A stretch of DNA of 64,000 nt from Pararhizobium gei (GTDB lineage: Bacteria > Pseudomonadota > Alphaproteobacteria > Rhizobiales > Rhizobiaceae): assembly GCF_029223885.1 (NCBI RefSeq), contig NZ_CP119409.1, positions 2,196,001-2,260,000 of the forward strand. Reading direction: 5' to 3'. Below are positions 39,383 through 48,255 of the stretch, one piece after another. The notes beneath the pieces were generated by a model. That model was not told the origin of the DNA and made no database searches. It saw only the letters and a list, made by a program, of their open reading frames with translations. A program made the position numbers and the translations under genes. Position 1 is the first letter of the stretch. Each line of letters starts with the position of its first letter.

Positions 39383-39588
39383 GAGGGTTTCCGATGATGG
39401 AGGGAATCATTGTGCATCGCAGCGAATTTCACCCGCCCGGGCAGCAAACGTCAACGGCAGAGCTTAACAAAGGTTTGGCGGCGGAGGAAACCATCAGGAT
39501 GTCTATTTCGATAAACGAGTTATATTACGGAAAAATAATGCCGGCTATCGCATGATGGCTCTATCGGCCAGCCACGGGAGGGACGACG

Positions 39589-40647
39589 ATGTCTTACGCT
39601 AAGGAGACGATGGGGCCGGGGCGTCAGGATGGCCCGTTATTCGGCAAAGAGGCCCCGCCCGTGCAGCCCGGCAGGCGCCCCGGGGTCGTCGCGGCAGCCG
39701 TATACGAAAACGGCCAGCGCACCCGCGACATAGATATATCCGAAGCACGGGCCTGGAAGGGCCGTGACAAGGCTGTGGTCTGGATCGGCTTGCATGAGCC
39801 GGACGAGGTGCTGTTGAGCGAGGTTCAGGCGCAGTTCGATCTGCACGACCTGGCAATCGAGGATGCGCGCCATGCGCACCAGCGCCCAAAGCTGGAAATC
39901 TACGGTGACGGAATGTTCATCGTCGCACGCACCGCGCATATGGGCGGTGGTGAAATCGTCTTTGGAGAGACGCATCTTTTCGTCGGCCGCGGCTATGTGG
40001 TCTCCGTTCGCCATGGCCCCTCGACGTCATACAATCAGGTCCGCCAGCGGTGCGAAGCGTCTCCGGCCGCCCTGGCCCACGGTGAGAATTACATTCTCTA
40101 TTCCATTCTCGATTTCATCGTCGACAATTACATGCCCGTGGTCGAGGGCATCCATGCCGAGGTCGAGGAGCTTGAGGAGCGGGTGCTGCGCGACCGGTTG
40201 GACAAGAAGGACATAGAGCGGCTCTATTTCCTGCGCCGCAGTCTTTTGCGATTGCGCAATGCCGTCGTGCCTCTGGTCGATGTCTGCCGGCGGCACGAAC
40301 ATCTCGATCTGCCGGGCATGGACGCCACCATGCACGCGCTGTTTCGTGACGTTACCGACCATGTCAGGCGCGTCCAGGAGGACATCGATACGTTGCGTGA
40401 GGTTCTGGCTTTTACCTTCGAGGCAAGCCTGATGATCGGCCAGTCCGAACAGACGGAAATTTCCCGCAAGCTGGCCTCCTGGGCCGCCATTCTCGCGGTG
40501 CCGACGGCGATCGCCGGCATTTACGGCATGAACTTCGACGAGATGCCCGAATTGAAATTCAGATACGGCTATTTCGTCGTTCTGTTCTTCATCCTGGCGG
40601 TCTGCAGTATGCTCTACCGCATGTTCCGTCGTGCCAAGTGGCTTTGA
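39589..40647 (+). CDS. corA: CorA-family magnesium/metal ion channel
   Basis: 352 residues. A large cytoplasmic N-terminal domain with the long coiled helix is followed by two C-terminal membrane helices. The signature YGMNF closes the first helix, followed by the DEMPE loop and the last helix (YFVVLFFILAVCSMLYRMF), then a basic end. It forms pentameric Mg channels. The N-terminus is about 35 residues longer than E. coli CorA. It converges on radC, with 10 bases between stops. Confidence 0.93.
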   Translation: MSYAKETMGPGRQDGPLFGKEAPPVQPGRRPGVVAAAVYENGQRTRDIDISEARAWKGRDKAVVWIGLHEPDEVLLSEVQAQFDLHDLAIEDARHAHQRPKLEIYGDGMFIVARTAHMGGGEIVFGETHLFVGRGYVVSVRHGPSTSYNQVRQRCEASPAALAHGENYILYSILDFIVDNYMPVVEGIHAEVEELEERVLRDRLDKKDIERLYFLRRSLLRLRNAVVPLVDVCRRHEHLDLPGMDATMHALFRDVTDHVRRVQEDIDTLREVLAFTFEASLMIGQSEQTEISRKLASWAAILAVPTAIAGIYGMNFDEMPELKFRYGYFVVLFFILAVCSMLYRMFRRAKWL

Positions 40648-40657
40648 CGAGGCGCGC

Positions 40658-41446
40658 TCATATCAGTCTCAGCCCTTTGAGGCTGGCATGTCCGTCCTTG
40701 CCGATGATGATGTGATCGTGAACCGTAATGCCGAGCGGCTTTGCCGTCTCGACAATCATCTTGGTCATCTCGATATCCGCCCGCGATGGCGTCGGGTCGC
40801 CCGAAGGGTGGTTGTGCACGAGAATGAGGGCGGTCGCGGACAGTTCCAGCGCCCGTTTCACGACTTCGCGGGGATAGACCGGCGTGTGATCGACGGTGCC
40901 GGTCTGCTGCACCTCGTCAGCGATCAGGGCATTGCGCTTGTCGAGAAAGAGAATGCGGAATTGCTCCCTTGTCTCGTGCGCCATGGCGGCGTGGCAATAA
41001 TCGATGACGGACGACCAGGAGGCGAGGACCTGCTTGCCTTTCAGTTCGCTCTTCAGCGCCCGGTGGGCGACCGTCGAAATCAGCTTGAGATCGAAGGCGA
41101 CTGCCTCGCCAATCCCCTTCACCTCCTGCAGAAGCGCGGGCGAGGCACCGAAGACGCCGCCCAGCGTGCCAAACCGATCGAGCAGGGCTTTGGCAATGGG
41201 CTTGGTGTCGCGCCGTGGAATGAGCCGGAAAAGTAGGAGTTCGAGGATTTCATAATCGGCAAGCGCCGTATCCCCATGATCCCGATAGCGCGTTCTCAGC
41301 CGGTCACGATGGCCATGATAATGCGCGTCGTCCGATTGCGGGGAGGCAAGCGCAAGATTGGCGCGCTTGGCCGGTTGCTCGGCAAAGAAGCCTCTCTCGT
41401 CTGCCGGTTGCGATGGATCGCTGTCGGAGAATGGAGGCTTTGTCAT
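40658..41446 (-). CDS. radC: RadC-family JAB domain protein
   Basis: 262 residues: an N-terminal helix-hairpin-helix region ([17 protein letters not shown]) and the C-terminal MPN/JAB domain with [14 protein letters not shown] (HxH-x7-S-x2-D metal motif). Despite the old name, a role in DNA repair is not established for the family. The first 50 residues look disordered. It is the last gene of the phaC-sfsA-map-radC run, 8 bases after map. Confidence 0.92.
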   Translation of the reverse strand: MTKPPFSDSDPSQPADERGFFAEQPAKRANLALASPQSDDAHYHGHRDRLRTRYRDHGDTALADYEILELLLFRLIPRRDTKPIAKALLDRFGTLGGVFGASPALLQEVKGIGEAVAFDLKLISTVAHRALKSELKGKQVLASWSSVIDYCHAAMAHETREQFRILFLDKRNALIADEVQQTGTVDHTPVYPREVVKRALELSATALILVHNHPSGDPTPSRADIEMTKMIVETAKPLGITVHDHIIIGKDGHASLKGLRLI

Positions 41447-41454
41447 TGCAAACC

Positions 41455-42282
41455 TTAAGCTGGGAGACCGGGACGATCAAGGCCGCCTGGAGAAAGCGTG
41501 AAGATTTCGCAGCCGTCCGCCGTGACGCCGACGGCATGTTCATATTGGGCGGAGAGGGATCGGTCACGGGTCACCGCCGTCCAGCCGTCGGCCAGCACCT
41601 TTACATGCGGGCGGCCGAGATTGATCATCGGCTCTATGGTGAAGATCATGCCTTCGCGCATCTCCGGACCTTCGTTGGCGCGGCCATAGTGAAGGATGTT
41701 GGGCGCGTCATGGAACAGCCGTCCGACGCCGTGGCCGCAGAAATCCCGCACGACGGAGCAGCGCTCGGCCTCGGCGAAGCTCTGGATGGCCTCGCCGATG
41801 GCGCCGGTGCGTACGCCCGGTTTTACGGCGGCAATGCCGCGCATCAGGCATTCATGGGTGACTTCGAGCAGACGCTCGGCAGCACGCTTGATCTCGCCGA
41901 CCGGATACATGCGGCTTGAATCGCCGTGCCAGCCATCGAGGATATAGGTGACGTCGATATTGACGACATCGCCCTCGCGAAGCGGCTTCTCGTTGGGGAT
42001 GCCATGACAGACGACATGGTTGATCGACGTGCAGGAGGATTTGGTATAACCGCGATAGTTCAGCGTGGCGGGCAGGGCATTGTTGTCCATGCCGAATTCG
42101 AAAACGAAACGGTCGATCTCGTCGGTGGTTACACCCGGCTGGACGCGGCTTGCCAGCTCATCGAGACACCGCGCGGTGACCTGGCAAGCGCGTTTGATGC
42201 CGGCAAAATCCTCGGGCGTATAGAGGCGGATGGCGCCGGTATTCTTGTAGGGCGCAGACGCAGCCTCGATATAGGTAACCAT
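41455..42282 (-). CDS. map: Methionine aminopeptidase, type I
   Basis: 275 residues. It removes the starting Met from nascent proteins. Metal ligands are visible in order: Asp in [19 protein letters not shown] (two Asp), His in CGHGVGR, Glu in FTIEPMI and Glu in QYEHAVGV. The N-terminus has about 20 residues before the conserved core. Spacing is 28 bases from sfsA and 8 from radC, so it appears to be in one operon. Confidence 0.96.
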   Translation of the reverse strand: MVTYIEAASAPYKNTGAIRLYTPEDFAGIKRACQVTARCLDELASRVQPGVTTDEIDRFVFEFGMDNNALPATLNYRGYTKSSCTSINHVVCHGIPNEKPLREGDVVNIDVTYILDGWHGDSSRMYPVGEIKRAAERLLEVTHECLMRGIAAVKPGVRTGAIGEAIQSFAEAERCSVVRDFCGHGVGRLFHDAPNILHYGRANEGPEMREGMIFTIEPMINLGRPHVKVLADGWTAVTRDRSLSAQYEHAVGVTADGCEIFTLSPGGLDRPGLPA

Positions 42283-42310
42283 TTCGGAACTTTCAGTTGT
42301 CTTTCTGTTT

Positions 42311-43030
42311 TCATAGATCAGCGAAGGCGGGTTCGTCTATCGCGATCAGGCCCTCCGGGGCAATTTGCTGCGGCGATACCCGGCATTTGACTGCATAGGC
42401 TTCAACTCCACGCCGGCGCGCCGTTATAAAGGCCTTGGAATAGACAGGGTCGAGGTCGTCGCAAATCCGGAAACGGACACAATCGTCGCGCTGCACCAGA
42501 TAAATCATAATGCCGCGATGGCCGTCCTCGACCATGTCTCCCAGTTCCTCCAGATGCTTGGCGCCACGCTTCGTGGGACTGTCGGGAAACTCCGCAAGCC
42601 CGGGCATGCGAGAGAAATGGACGTTCTTGACTTCGACATAGGCGCGGGGCATGCCACTATCGCTGAGCATGATGTCGATGCGGGAACTTTTTCCGTAGCG
42701 TTGTTCGCGCTGCAATGTGGCGTACCGATCAAGATCGCTTATCTGCCCCTGCCGGATCGCCTCTTCCGCCAGCCGATTCGGCAGAGCGGTATTGACGCCG
42801 TCCATGGTGCCGCCAACCTCGATCATCTCCAGCATGTGCTGGTATTTGCGCGTCGCGCTGTCGTGTTCGGAAAGCCAGATGGTGGAGTCTGGCGTCGTCA
42901 GCCCACGCATCGATCCGGTATTGGGGCAAAATCCGGTGATCGGCCGCCCGTCTTCCAGAATTGCATCGAAAAGGAAGCGCTTGTAGCGCCGAACCAGAAT
43001 AGCCGGCACTAACGGCCTGCCAAAGATCAT
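42311..43030 (-). CDS. sfsA: SfsA-like DNA/RNA nuclease family protein
   Basis: 239 residues from ATG 43030, 19 bases after the phaC stop; the longer frame would run into phaC. The family core is seen in RYKRFLFDAIL, CPNTGSMRGL and YVEVKNVHF (the nuclease-like Glu-x-Lys). SfsA was first described as stimulating sugar fermentation genes in E. coli, while its fold is PD-(D/E)XK-like; the true role is unsettled. Confidence 0.93.
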   Translation of the reverse strand: MIFGRPLVPAILVRRYKRFLFDAILEDGRPITGFCPNTGSMRGLTTPDSTIWLSEHDSATRKYQHMLEMIEVGGTMDGVNTALPNRLAEEAIRQGQISDLDRYATLQREQRYGKSSRIDIMLSDSGMPRAYVEVKNVHFSRMPGLAEFPDSPTKRGAKHLEELGDMVEDGHRGIMIYLVQRDDCVRFRICDDLDPVYSKAFITARRRGVEAYAVKCRVSPQQIAPEGLIAIDEPAFADL

Positions 43031-43049
43031 TCGCCTCTGTCCACCGCGC

Positions 43050-44903
43050 TCAGGCTCGCGCCCTGACATAGGAACCTGGCGCCTCTTCCAGCGAGTTCAG
43101 CGTTCCGCCGGTCTTGCGCGCGGGCACGCGATCGCCGTCGAGCGCTTCTACCCAGGCCTGCCAGTGCGGCCACCAGGACCCCGGCGTTTCCTTCGCCGCC
43201 TTCACCCAATCGTCGAAATCGCCGGTGGCGGAACCTCCGGTCCAGAACTGGTATTTGCCCTTGTCAGGCGGATTGACAACGCCGGCGATATGGCCGGACC
43301 CGGCCATGACATAGGTTACGTCGCCGCCAAAAAGTCCGCTGCCGACAAAGACCGATTTGGCCGGCGCGATATGGTCTTCCTTGGTGGCGAGATTGTAGAC
43401 GGGGATGGTGATGTCGGCGAGCGACACGTTTTTCCCTGCAAGTAGCATTTTTCCCTTGGCAAGATTGTTTTCAAGATAGCAGTTGCGCAGGTAGAAGGAG
43501 TGATTGGCCGCCGGCATCCGCGTCGAATCGGAGTTCCAGTACAGCAGGTCAAAGGCGCTTGGTTCCTGACCTTTTAGATAGTTGTTGACGAAATAGGGCC
43601 AGATCAGGTCCGAGGCGCGCAGCATGTTGAAGGCCATGGCCATCTTCGATCCGTCGAGATAACCTGTCGCCTTCATCCGCTCCTCGATCTGCGCGATCTG
43701 CTCCTCATCTGCGAAGACCTTGAGATCGCCGGCATAGGTGAAGTCCACCTGCGTGGTGAACAGCGTTGCCGAACGGATTCGCGTGTCGCCTTCGGTCGCA
43801 TGAAGTGCAAGCGTCGCTGCGAGCAATGTGCCGCCGACGCAATAGCCGATCGCATTGACCTCTTCTTCACCTGTGGATTGCCGGATCGTGTCCAGCGCAA
43901 AGCCGATGCCTTCGCGCGCGTAGGCTTCCCAATCCTTGGAGGCATGACGCTCGTCCGGGTTGACCCAGGAGATTACGAAGACTGTGTGGCCCTGATCGAC
44001 AGCCCATTTGATAAAGGATTTTTGCGGATTCAGATCAAGGACGTAGAACTTGTTGATCCAGGGCGGGCAAATGAGCAGCGGCCTTTTCAGAACCGTTTCC
44101 GTCGAAGCGTCATACTGCAGCACCTGGCAGACATCGCTTTGGGTAATGACTTTGCCGGGGGTGACAGCAATATTTTCCCCGACGGTGAATTTACTGGTAT
44201 CCGTCTGGCGCAGCTTCAGGTCGCCTTTGCCGGCAACGATGTCCTCGGCCAGCATCTGCATGCCTTTGACGAGGTTTGCACCGCTGGACGCGACAGTCTC
44301 CCGGTAAAGCTGCGGATTGGTTGTGACGAAATTAGCGGGCGACAGCGCACTTGAGATCTGACGGACGTAGAAGGCTGCCTTCAGTTTCGTGTGTTCGTCC
44401 AGATCGGCGGCATCGCGTACCATCCGGTCGGCCCAATCGGATGTGATAAAATAACTCTGGCGCAGGAAATCGAAGAAGGGATTGGCTATCCAGTCGGCAT
44501 CGGCGAAGCGCTTGTCGTTGCGCGGCACCACATCGGGATCGCTGACGGCTTCGCCGCCCATTTTTTGCAGCGTCCGCGTCCACATCGAAAAGAAGCTGCC
44601 CATCAGGGCCGTCTGCGCTTCCAGCGTGCGCCGCGGATCGGACAGCCAGTATTCGGAAACTTTGGACAGGGTCTTGACCATCTCGACCACAGGATCCGTG
44701 CCGAGATCTGTCTTTTCTCCGCTCTCGCGCGGCGCCAGCCAGGCGGACGCCGCCTTGCCGAGGTGTTCGACAGTCCGCGCCAGATTGATCGCCAAGGCCT
44801 CGGGATCTCTAACGATGTAGGGTTCCACGGATTTCGGGTCAAAACCGGCAAAGCCATCGCCGCCTGGACCGGAATCAGTCCCGGTCTTCCTGTCCTCTGC
44901 CAA
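43050..44903 (-). CDS. phaC: Class I poly(3-hydroxyalkanoate) synthase
   Basis: 617 residues, right for class I PhaC, which polymerises hydroxyacyl-CoA into storage granules. The lipase-like box GYCVGG carries the catalytic Cys. The catalytic Asp lies in ATKEDHIAP and the His in SGHIAGVVNPP. The N-terminal domain (about 1-200) is present. It is the first gene of a minus-strand run followed by sfsA, map and radC. phaA and phaB are not in this window. The divergent lipoprotein gene starts 130 bases away. Confidence 0.96.
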   Translation of the reverse strand: MAEDRKTGTDSGPGGDGFAGFDPKSVEPYIVRDPEALAINLARTVEHLGKAASAWLAPRESGEKTDLGTDPVVEMVKTLSKVSEYWLSDPRRTLEAQTALMGSFFSMWTRTLQKMGGEAVSDPDVVPRNDKRFADADWIANPFFDFLRQSYFITSDWADRMVRDAADLDEHTKLKAAFYVRQISSALSPANFVTTNPQLYRETVASSGANLVKGMQMLAEDIVAGKGDLKLRQTDTSKFTVGENIAVTPGKVITQSDVCQVLQYDASTETVLKRPLLICPPWINKFYVLDLNPQKSFIKWAVDQGHTVFVISWVNPDERHASKDWEAYAREGIGFALDTIRQSTGEEEVNAIGYCVGGTLLAATLALHATEGDTRIRSATLFTTQVDFTYAGDLKVFADEEQIAQIEERMKATGYLDGSKMAMAFNMLRASDLIWPYFVNNYLKGQEPSAFDLLYWNSDSTRMPAANHSFYLRNCYLENNLAKGKMLLAGKNVSLADITIPVYNLATKEDHIAPAKSVFVGSGLFGGDVTYVMAGSGHIAGVVNPPDKGKYQFWTGGSATGDFDDWVKAAKETPGSWWPHWQAWVEALDGDRVPARKTGGTLNSLEEAPGSYVRARA

Positions 44904-45033
44904 CCGTTTCCTCCAAAAATGTTTGTTTGTTTTGTCTTTTTACATTCTGCCCGAAAATGATAACAAGTGCCAGCGCATGTTCGTTGCCTCTCTTGGTCAG
45001 CGGCACGGATACGAGGGGCTACAGGCAGGGGCG

Positions 45034-45399
45034 ATGATGAAGCGGTCGGAAAAAATGCTGGTGAAGCGGGCGGCGGTCTTCCTTGGCGGAGCGGCTTTTA
45101 CACTTGTTCTGGCGGGCTGCAATTCGACACGGACAGAACCGCAGCCGTCTGCCTATTCCGCGACAATGGCAAGACCCATTGCCGCTGATGTCTATCCGGT
45201 TATCGAGGGTAAAAAGCTGGCTGCCACCACACAGATGAGCAATGAAGAGGCCGCGGCCCAATCGTCCCGGCTGACGGCTCTCGGGTCGGCCCGTTCGTCC
45301 GGAAAAATCTCGGAGGCCGAATATCAGCGCCGCCTGAGGGAACTGCAGGCGCTTGCGGCTGACCATGGGGCCGATACGTTGAAGCAGATACAGAATTAG
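45034..45399 (+). CDS. Small lipoprotein with a SHOCT-like C-terminus
   Basis: 121 residues from ATG 45034, with GGCAGGGG upstream. A lipoprotein signal ends LVLAGC (Cys29). The middle is low-complexity. The C-terminal 35 residues (LGSARSSGKISEAEYQRRLR) resemble the SHOCT short helical hairpin, with its G-x-I-S-E-x-E-Y pattern. It is divergent from phaC; nothing else points to a role. ATG 45037 is an equally possible start. Confidence 0.75.
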   Translation: MMKRSEKMLVKRAAVFLGGAAFTLVLAGCNSTRTEPQPSAYSATMARPIAADVYPVIEGKKLAATTQMSNEEAAAQSSRLTALGSARSSGKISEAEYQRRLRELQALAADHGADTLKQIQN

Positions 45400-45521
45400 C
45401 ACTTGCGTTTCGGCTGATTTGGCCGCAAAGCCTTCTATGGCCGCGTGGGCCAGATTGCACCGCGCGCGTCTCCTTGCACGCATTTTTCCCGCACCGGAGA
45501 CCGCGCAAGACGAGGTTTGAG

Positions 45522-46739
45522 ATGGAAGAGTTTCACAAAGTCCGGCGTCTGCCGCCTTATGTTTTCGAACAGGTCAACCGTTTGAAAGCCAGCGCGCGAG
45601 CGAGTGGAGCCGACATCATCGACCTTGGCATGGGCAACCCGGATCTGCCGACACCGAAAGCCATCGTCGACAAGCTTTGTGAAGCCGTTCAGGACCCGCG
45701 CACCCATCGCTATTCGTCCTCCAAGGGCATTCCCGGTCTGCGTCGCGCGCAGGCCGCCTATTATGCCCGCCGCTTCGGCGTCAAGCTGAATCCCGATACA
45801 CAGGTTGTGGCGACGCTGGGTTCGAAGGAAGGCTTTGCCAATATGGCGCAGGCGATCACAGCGCCCGGCGACGTTATTCTTTGCCCGAACCCGACCTATC
45901 CGATCCATGCCTTCGGCTTCCTGATGACCGGCGGCGTGATCCGGTCGATTTCCGTCGAGCCGGACGACACGTTTTTTCCGCCGCTGGAGCGAGCGATCCG
46001 TCATTCGATCCCAAAACCGATCGCGCTGGTCATCAACTACCCGTCCAACCCGACGGCACACGTCGCGACGCTCGATTTCTACAAGGAAGTCGTCGCCTTC
46101 GCCAAGAAGCACGACATCGTCATCTTGTCTGACCTGGCCTACTCGGAAATCTATTTCGATGGCGTGCTGCCACCGTCGGTTCTCGAAGTCCCCGGCGCAA
46201 TGGACAACACCGTCGAGTTCACGTCGATGTCGAAGACATTTTCCATGCCCGGCTGGCGCATGGGCTTTGCCGTGGGCAATGAAAGGCTGATCGCCGCGCT
46301 GACCCGCGTGAAATCCTATCTTGATTATGGAGCCTTCACGCCGATCCAGGTCGCGGCCACGCATGCCTTGAACGGCGATGGCTCGGATATTGCCGAGGTG
46401 CGCAATATCTATCGCCGCCGCCGCGACGTTCTGGTCGAAAGCTTCGGCAAGGCGGGATGGGATATTCCGCCGCCGGCTGCGACCATGTTTGCCTGGGCGA
46501 AGATTCCGGAAAAATTCCGCCATTTGGGCTCGCTCGAATTTTCCAAGCTCCTGGTGGAAAAGGCGGATATCGCCGTTGCACCGGGCATAGGATTCGGGGA
46601 ACAGGGCGACGATTACATCCGCATCGCATTGGTTGAAAACGAACATCGCATCCGGCAGGCTGCCCGCAGCCTGAAAAAGTTTCTGTCGACCGCCGACGAT
46701 ACGCTGCACAATGTGATTTCGCTGAACGCCCATCGCTGA
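45522..46739 (+). CDS. Class I/II aminotransferase, alanine (AlaC-like) type
   Basis: 405 residues from ATG 45522, with GAGG upstream. PLP fold type I. MEEFHKVRRLPPYVFEQV and IDLGMGNPDLPTP match the AlaC/YfbQ group that makes alanine from pyruvate and glutamate. The PLP lysine is in SMSKTFSMPGWR, and NYPSNPTA binds the cofactor. An LL-diaminopimelate or aspartate-type specificity cannot be ruled out from sequence alone. hom follows 78 bases later on the same strand, suggesting a link to the aspartate-family amino acids. Confidence 0.85.
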   Translation: MEEFHKVRRLPPYVFEQVNRLKASARASGADIIDLGMGNPDLPTPKAIVDKLCEAVQDPRTHRYSSSKGIPGLRRAQAAYYARRFGVKLNPDTQVVATLGSKEGFANMAQAITAPGDVILCPNPTYPIHAFGFLMTGGVIRSISVEPDDTFFPPLERAIRHSIPKPIALVINYPSNPTAHVATLDFYKEVVAFAKKHDIVILSDLAYSEIYFDGVLPPSVLEVPGAMDNTVEFTSMSKTFSMPGWRMGFAVGNERLIAALTRVKSYLDYGAFTPIQVAATHALNGDGSDIAEVRNIYRRRRDVLVESFGKAGWDIPPPAATMFAWAKIPEKFRHLGSLEFSKLLVEKADIAVAPGIGFGEQGDDYIRIALVENEHRIRQAARSLKKFLSTADDTLHNVISLNAHR

Positions 46740-46817
46740 GACGGCGGACAATCCGCTGATCTCAAATCCGCTCCGCTGTTCAAGCGTGGCGCCTTCGATA
46801 TGTTAGGAAAACTGTGA

Positions 46818-48140
46818 ATGTCAGATGCCCTTAAAATCGGCATTGCGGGCTTGGGCACCGTTGGTGCCTCGCTTGTTCGTATTCTTTTGGAACGCGGAGA
46901 AATGCTGGCGACGACCTGCGGCCGCGCAATCGAAATCACAGCGGTTACTGCACGCGACCGGAATCGCGACCGTGGCGTCGATCTGTCCGCGATGCGCTGG
47001 CACGACGACGCGCTCTCGCTGGCGCAAACCGCCGAAATCGACGTTTTTGTCGAGCTGATGGGCGGAGCCGGGGAGCCGGCCTACTCTGCCGTCAAGGCGG
47101 CGCTCGGCCGCGGCATCCACGTCGTGACAGCCAACAAGGCATTGCTGGCCGCCCATGGCACCGAGCTGGCGGGCCTTGCCGAAGACCATGGTGCATTGCT
47201 GAACTACGAGGCTGCCGTGGCCGGCGGCATTCCGGTCATCAAGGCGTTGCGCGAATCCCTGACGGGCAACACGATTTCGCGCGTCTACGGCATCATGAAC
47301 GGGACCTGCAACTACATCCTGACCAAGATGGAGAAGGAGGGGCTGTCCTTCGAGGCCTGCCTTAAGGAAGCGCAACGTCTGGGCTATGCCGAAGCCGATC
47401 CAGCCTTCGACATAGAAGGAAACGACACGGCACACAAGCTTGCCATTCTCACGAGCCTCGCCTTTGGCACGGCGATCGCGGCCGACGATATTTATCTCGA
47501 AGGCATCACCAACATCTCCATCGACGACATCCATGCTGCTGCCGATCTCGGATACAGGATCAAGCTGCTCGGTGTCGCCCAGCGGACCGATAGCGGCATC
47601 GAGCAGCGCGTTCACCCGACCATGGTGCCGCTCAATTCTGTTATCGCCCAGGTCGATGGCGTGACCAACGCGGTGGCGATCGAATCGGACATTCTGGGCG
47701 AGCTTCTGATGGTCGGCCCCGGTGCCGGCGGCAATGCGACAGCTTCGGCCGTGCTCGGAGATATCGCCGATATCGCGAAAAGCCGGCCGGGCGCCCAGCA
47801 TGTGCCGGCCTTTGGGCGGCCGGTGAAGGCGCTCGCCGGCTACAAGCGGGCCGAGATGCAGAGCCATGAAGGCGGCTATTTCATACGGCTCAAGGTTCTG
47901 GACAAGACAGGCGTGTTCGCCGGCATTGCCAAGCATATGGCTGAAAACGATATTTCGCTGGAATCGATTGTCCAGCACTCCAAGCAGCAGGTCGAGACGG
48001 GCGAACCGCAGACGATCATTCTGGTAACCCATGCGACCACCGAACAGTCTGTTCGCAGGGCCGTCCTGTCGATCAAGGGGGAGGGCTTCCTCGTCGGCGA
48101 CCCGCAGGTGATCCGGATCGAGCGACCGAAGGCCGGCTGA
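46818..48140 (+). CDS. hom: Homoserine dehydrogenase
   Basis: 440 residues. NAD(P)-dependent reduction of aspartate semialdehyde to homoserine, for threonine and methionine. The nucleotide site is IGIAGLGTVGASLV. The catalytic core has VVTANKALLA, GGIPVIKALRE and GIMNGTCNYILTKM. A C-terminal ACT domain (about 355-430, RLKVLDKTGVFAGIAKHMAE) points to feedback control, usually by threonine. recJ follows after a hairpin. Confidence 0.97.
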   Translation: MSDALKIGIAGLGTVGASLVRILLERGEMLATTCGRAIEITAVTARDRNRDRGVDLSAMRWHDDALSLAQTAEIDVFVELMGGAGEPAYSAVKAALGRGIHVVTANKALLAAHGTELAGLAEDHGALLNYEAAVAGGIPVIKALRESLTGNTISRVYGIMNGTCNYILTKMEKEGLSFEACLKEAQRLGYAEADPAFDIEGNDTAHKLAILTSLAFGTAIAADDIYLEGITNISIDDIHAAADLGYRIKLLGVAQRTDSGIEQRVHPTMVPLNSVIAQVDGVTNAVAIESDILGELLMVGPGAGGNATASAVLGDIADIAKSRPGAQHVPAFGRPVKALAGYKRAEMQSHEGGYFIRLKVLDKTGVFAGIAKHMAENDISLESIVQHSKQQVETGEPQTIILVTHATTEQSVRRAVLSIKGEGFLVGDPQVIRIERPKAG

Positions 48141-48161
48141 ACCAAGCGGTAACCGAATGCG

Positions 48162-48196
48162 CGGCCCCATCCGGACTTTTCCGGGCTGGGGCCGTT
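48162..48196 (+). terminator. Terminator-like hairpin between hom and recJ
   Basis: An 8-bp GC stem (48162-48169 with 48187-48194) with additional inner pairing (CCGG/CCGG) is followed by only a weak T-rich tail. It may end or only reduce transcription into recJ. Confidence 0.5.
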
Positions 48197-48255
48197 GTCG
48201 TTTGCGGAGATGAAGAATTCTTCGTACGAACGGCAGAATTCAATGGGAATGGACG

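Noticed and set aside
37898..39397. A 499-codon plus-strand frame over sthA
   Set aside because: sthA on the minus strand has all its motifs; the plus frame has none.
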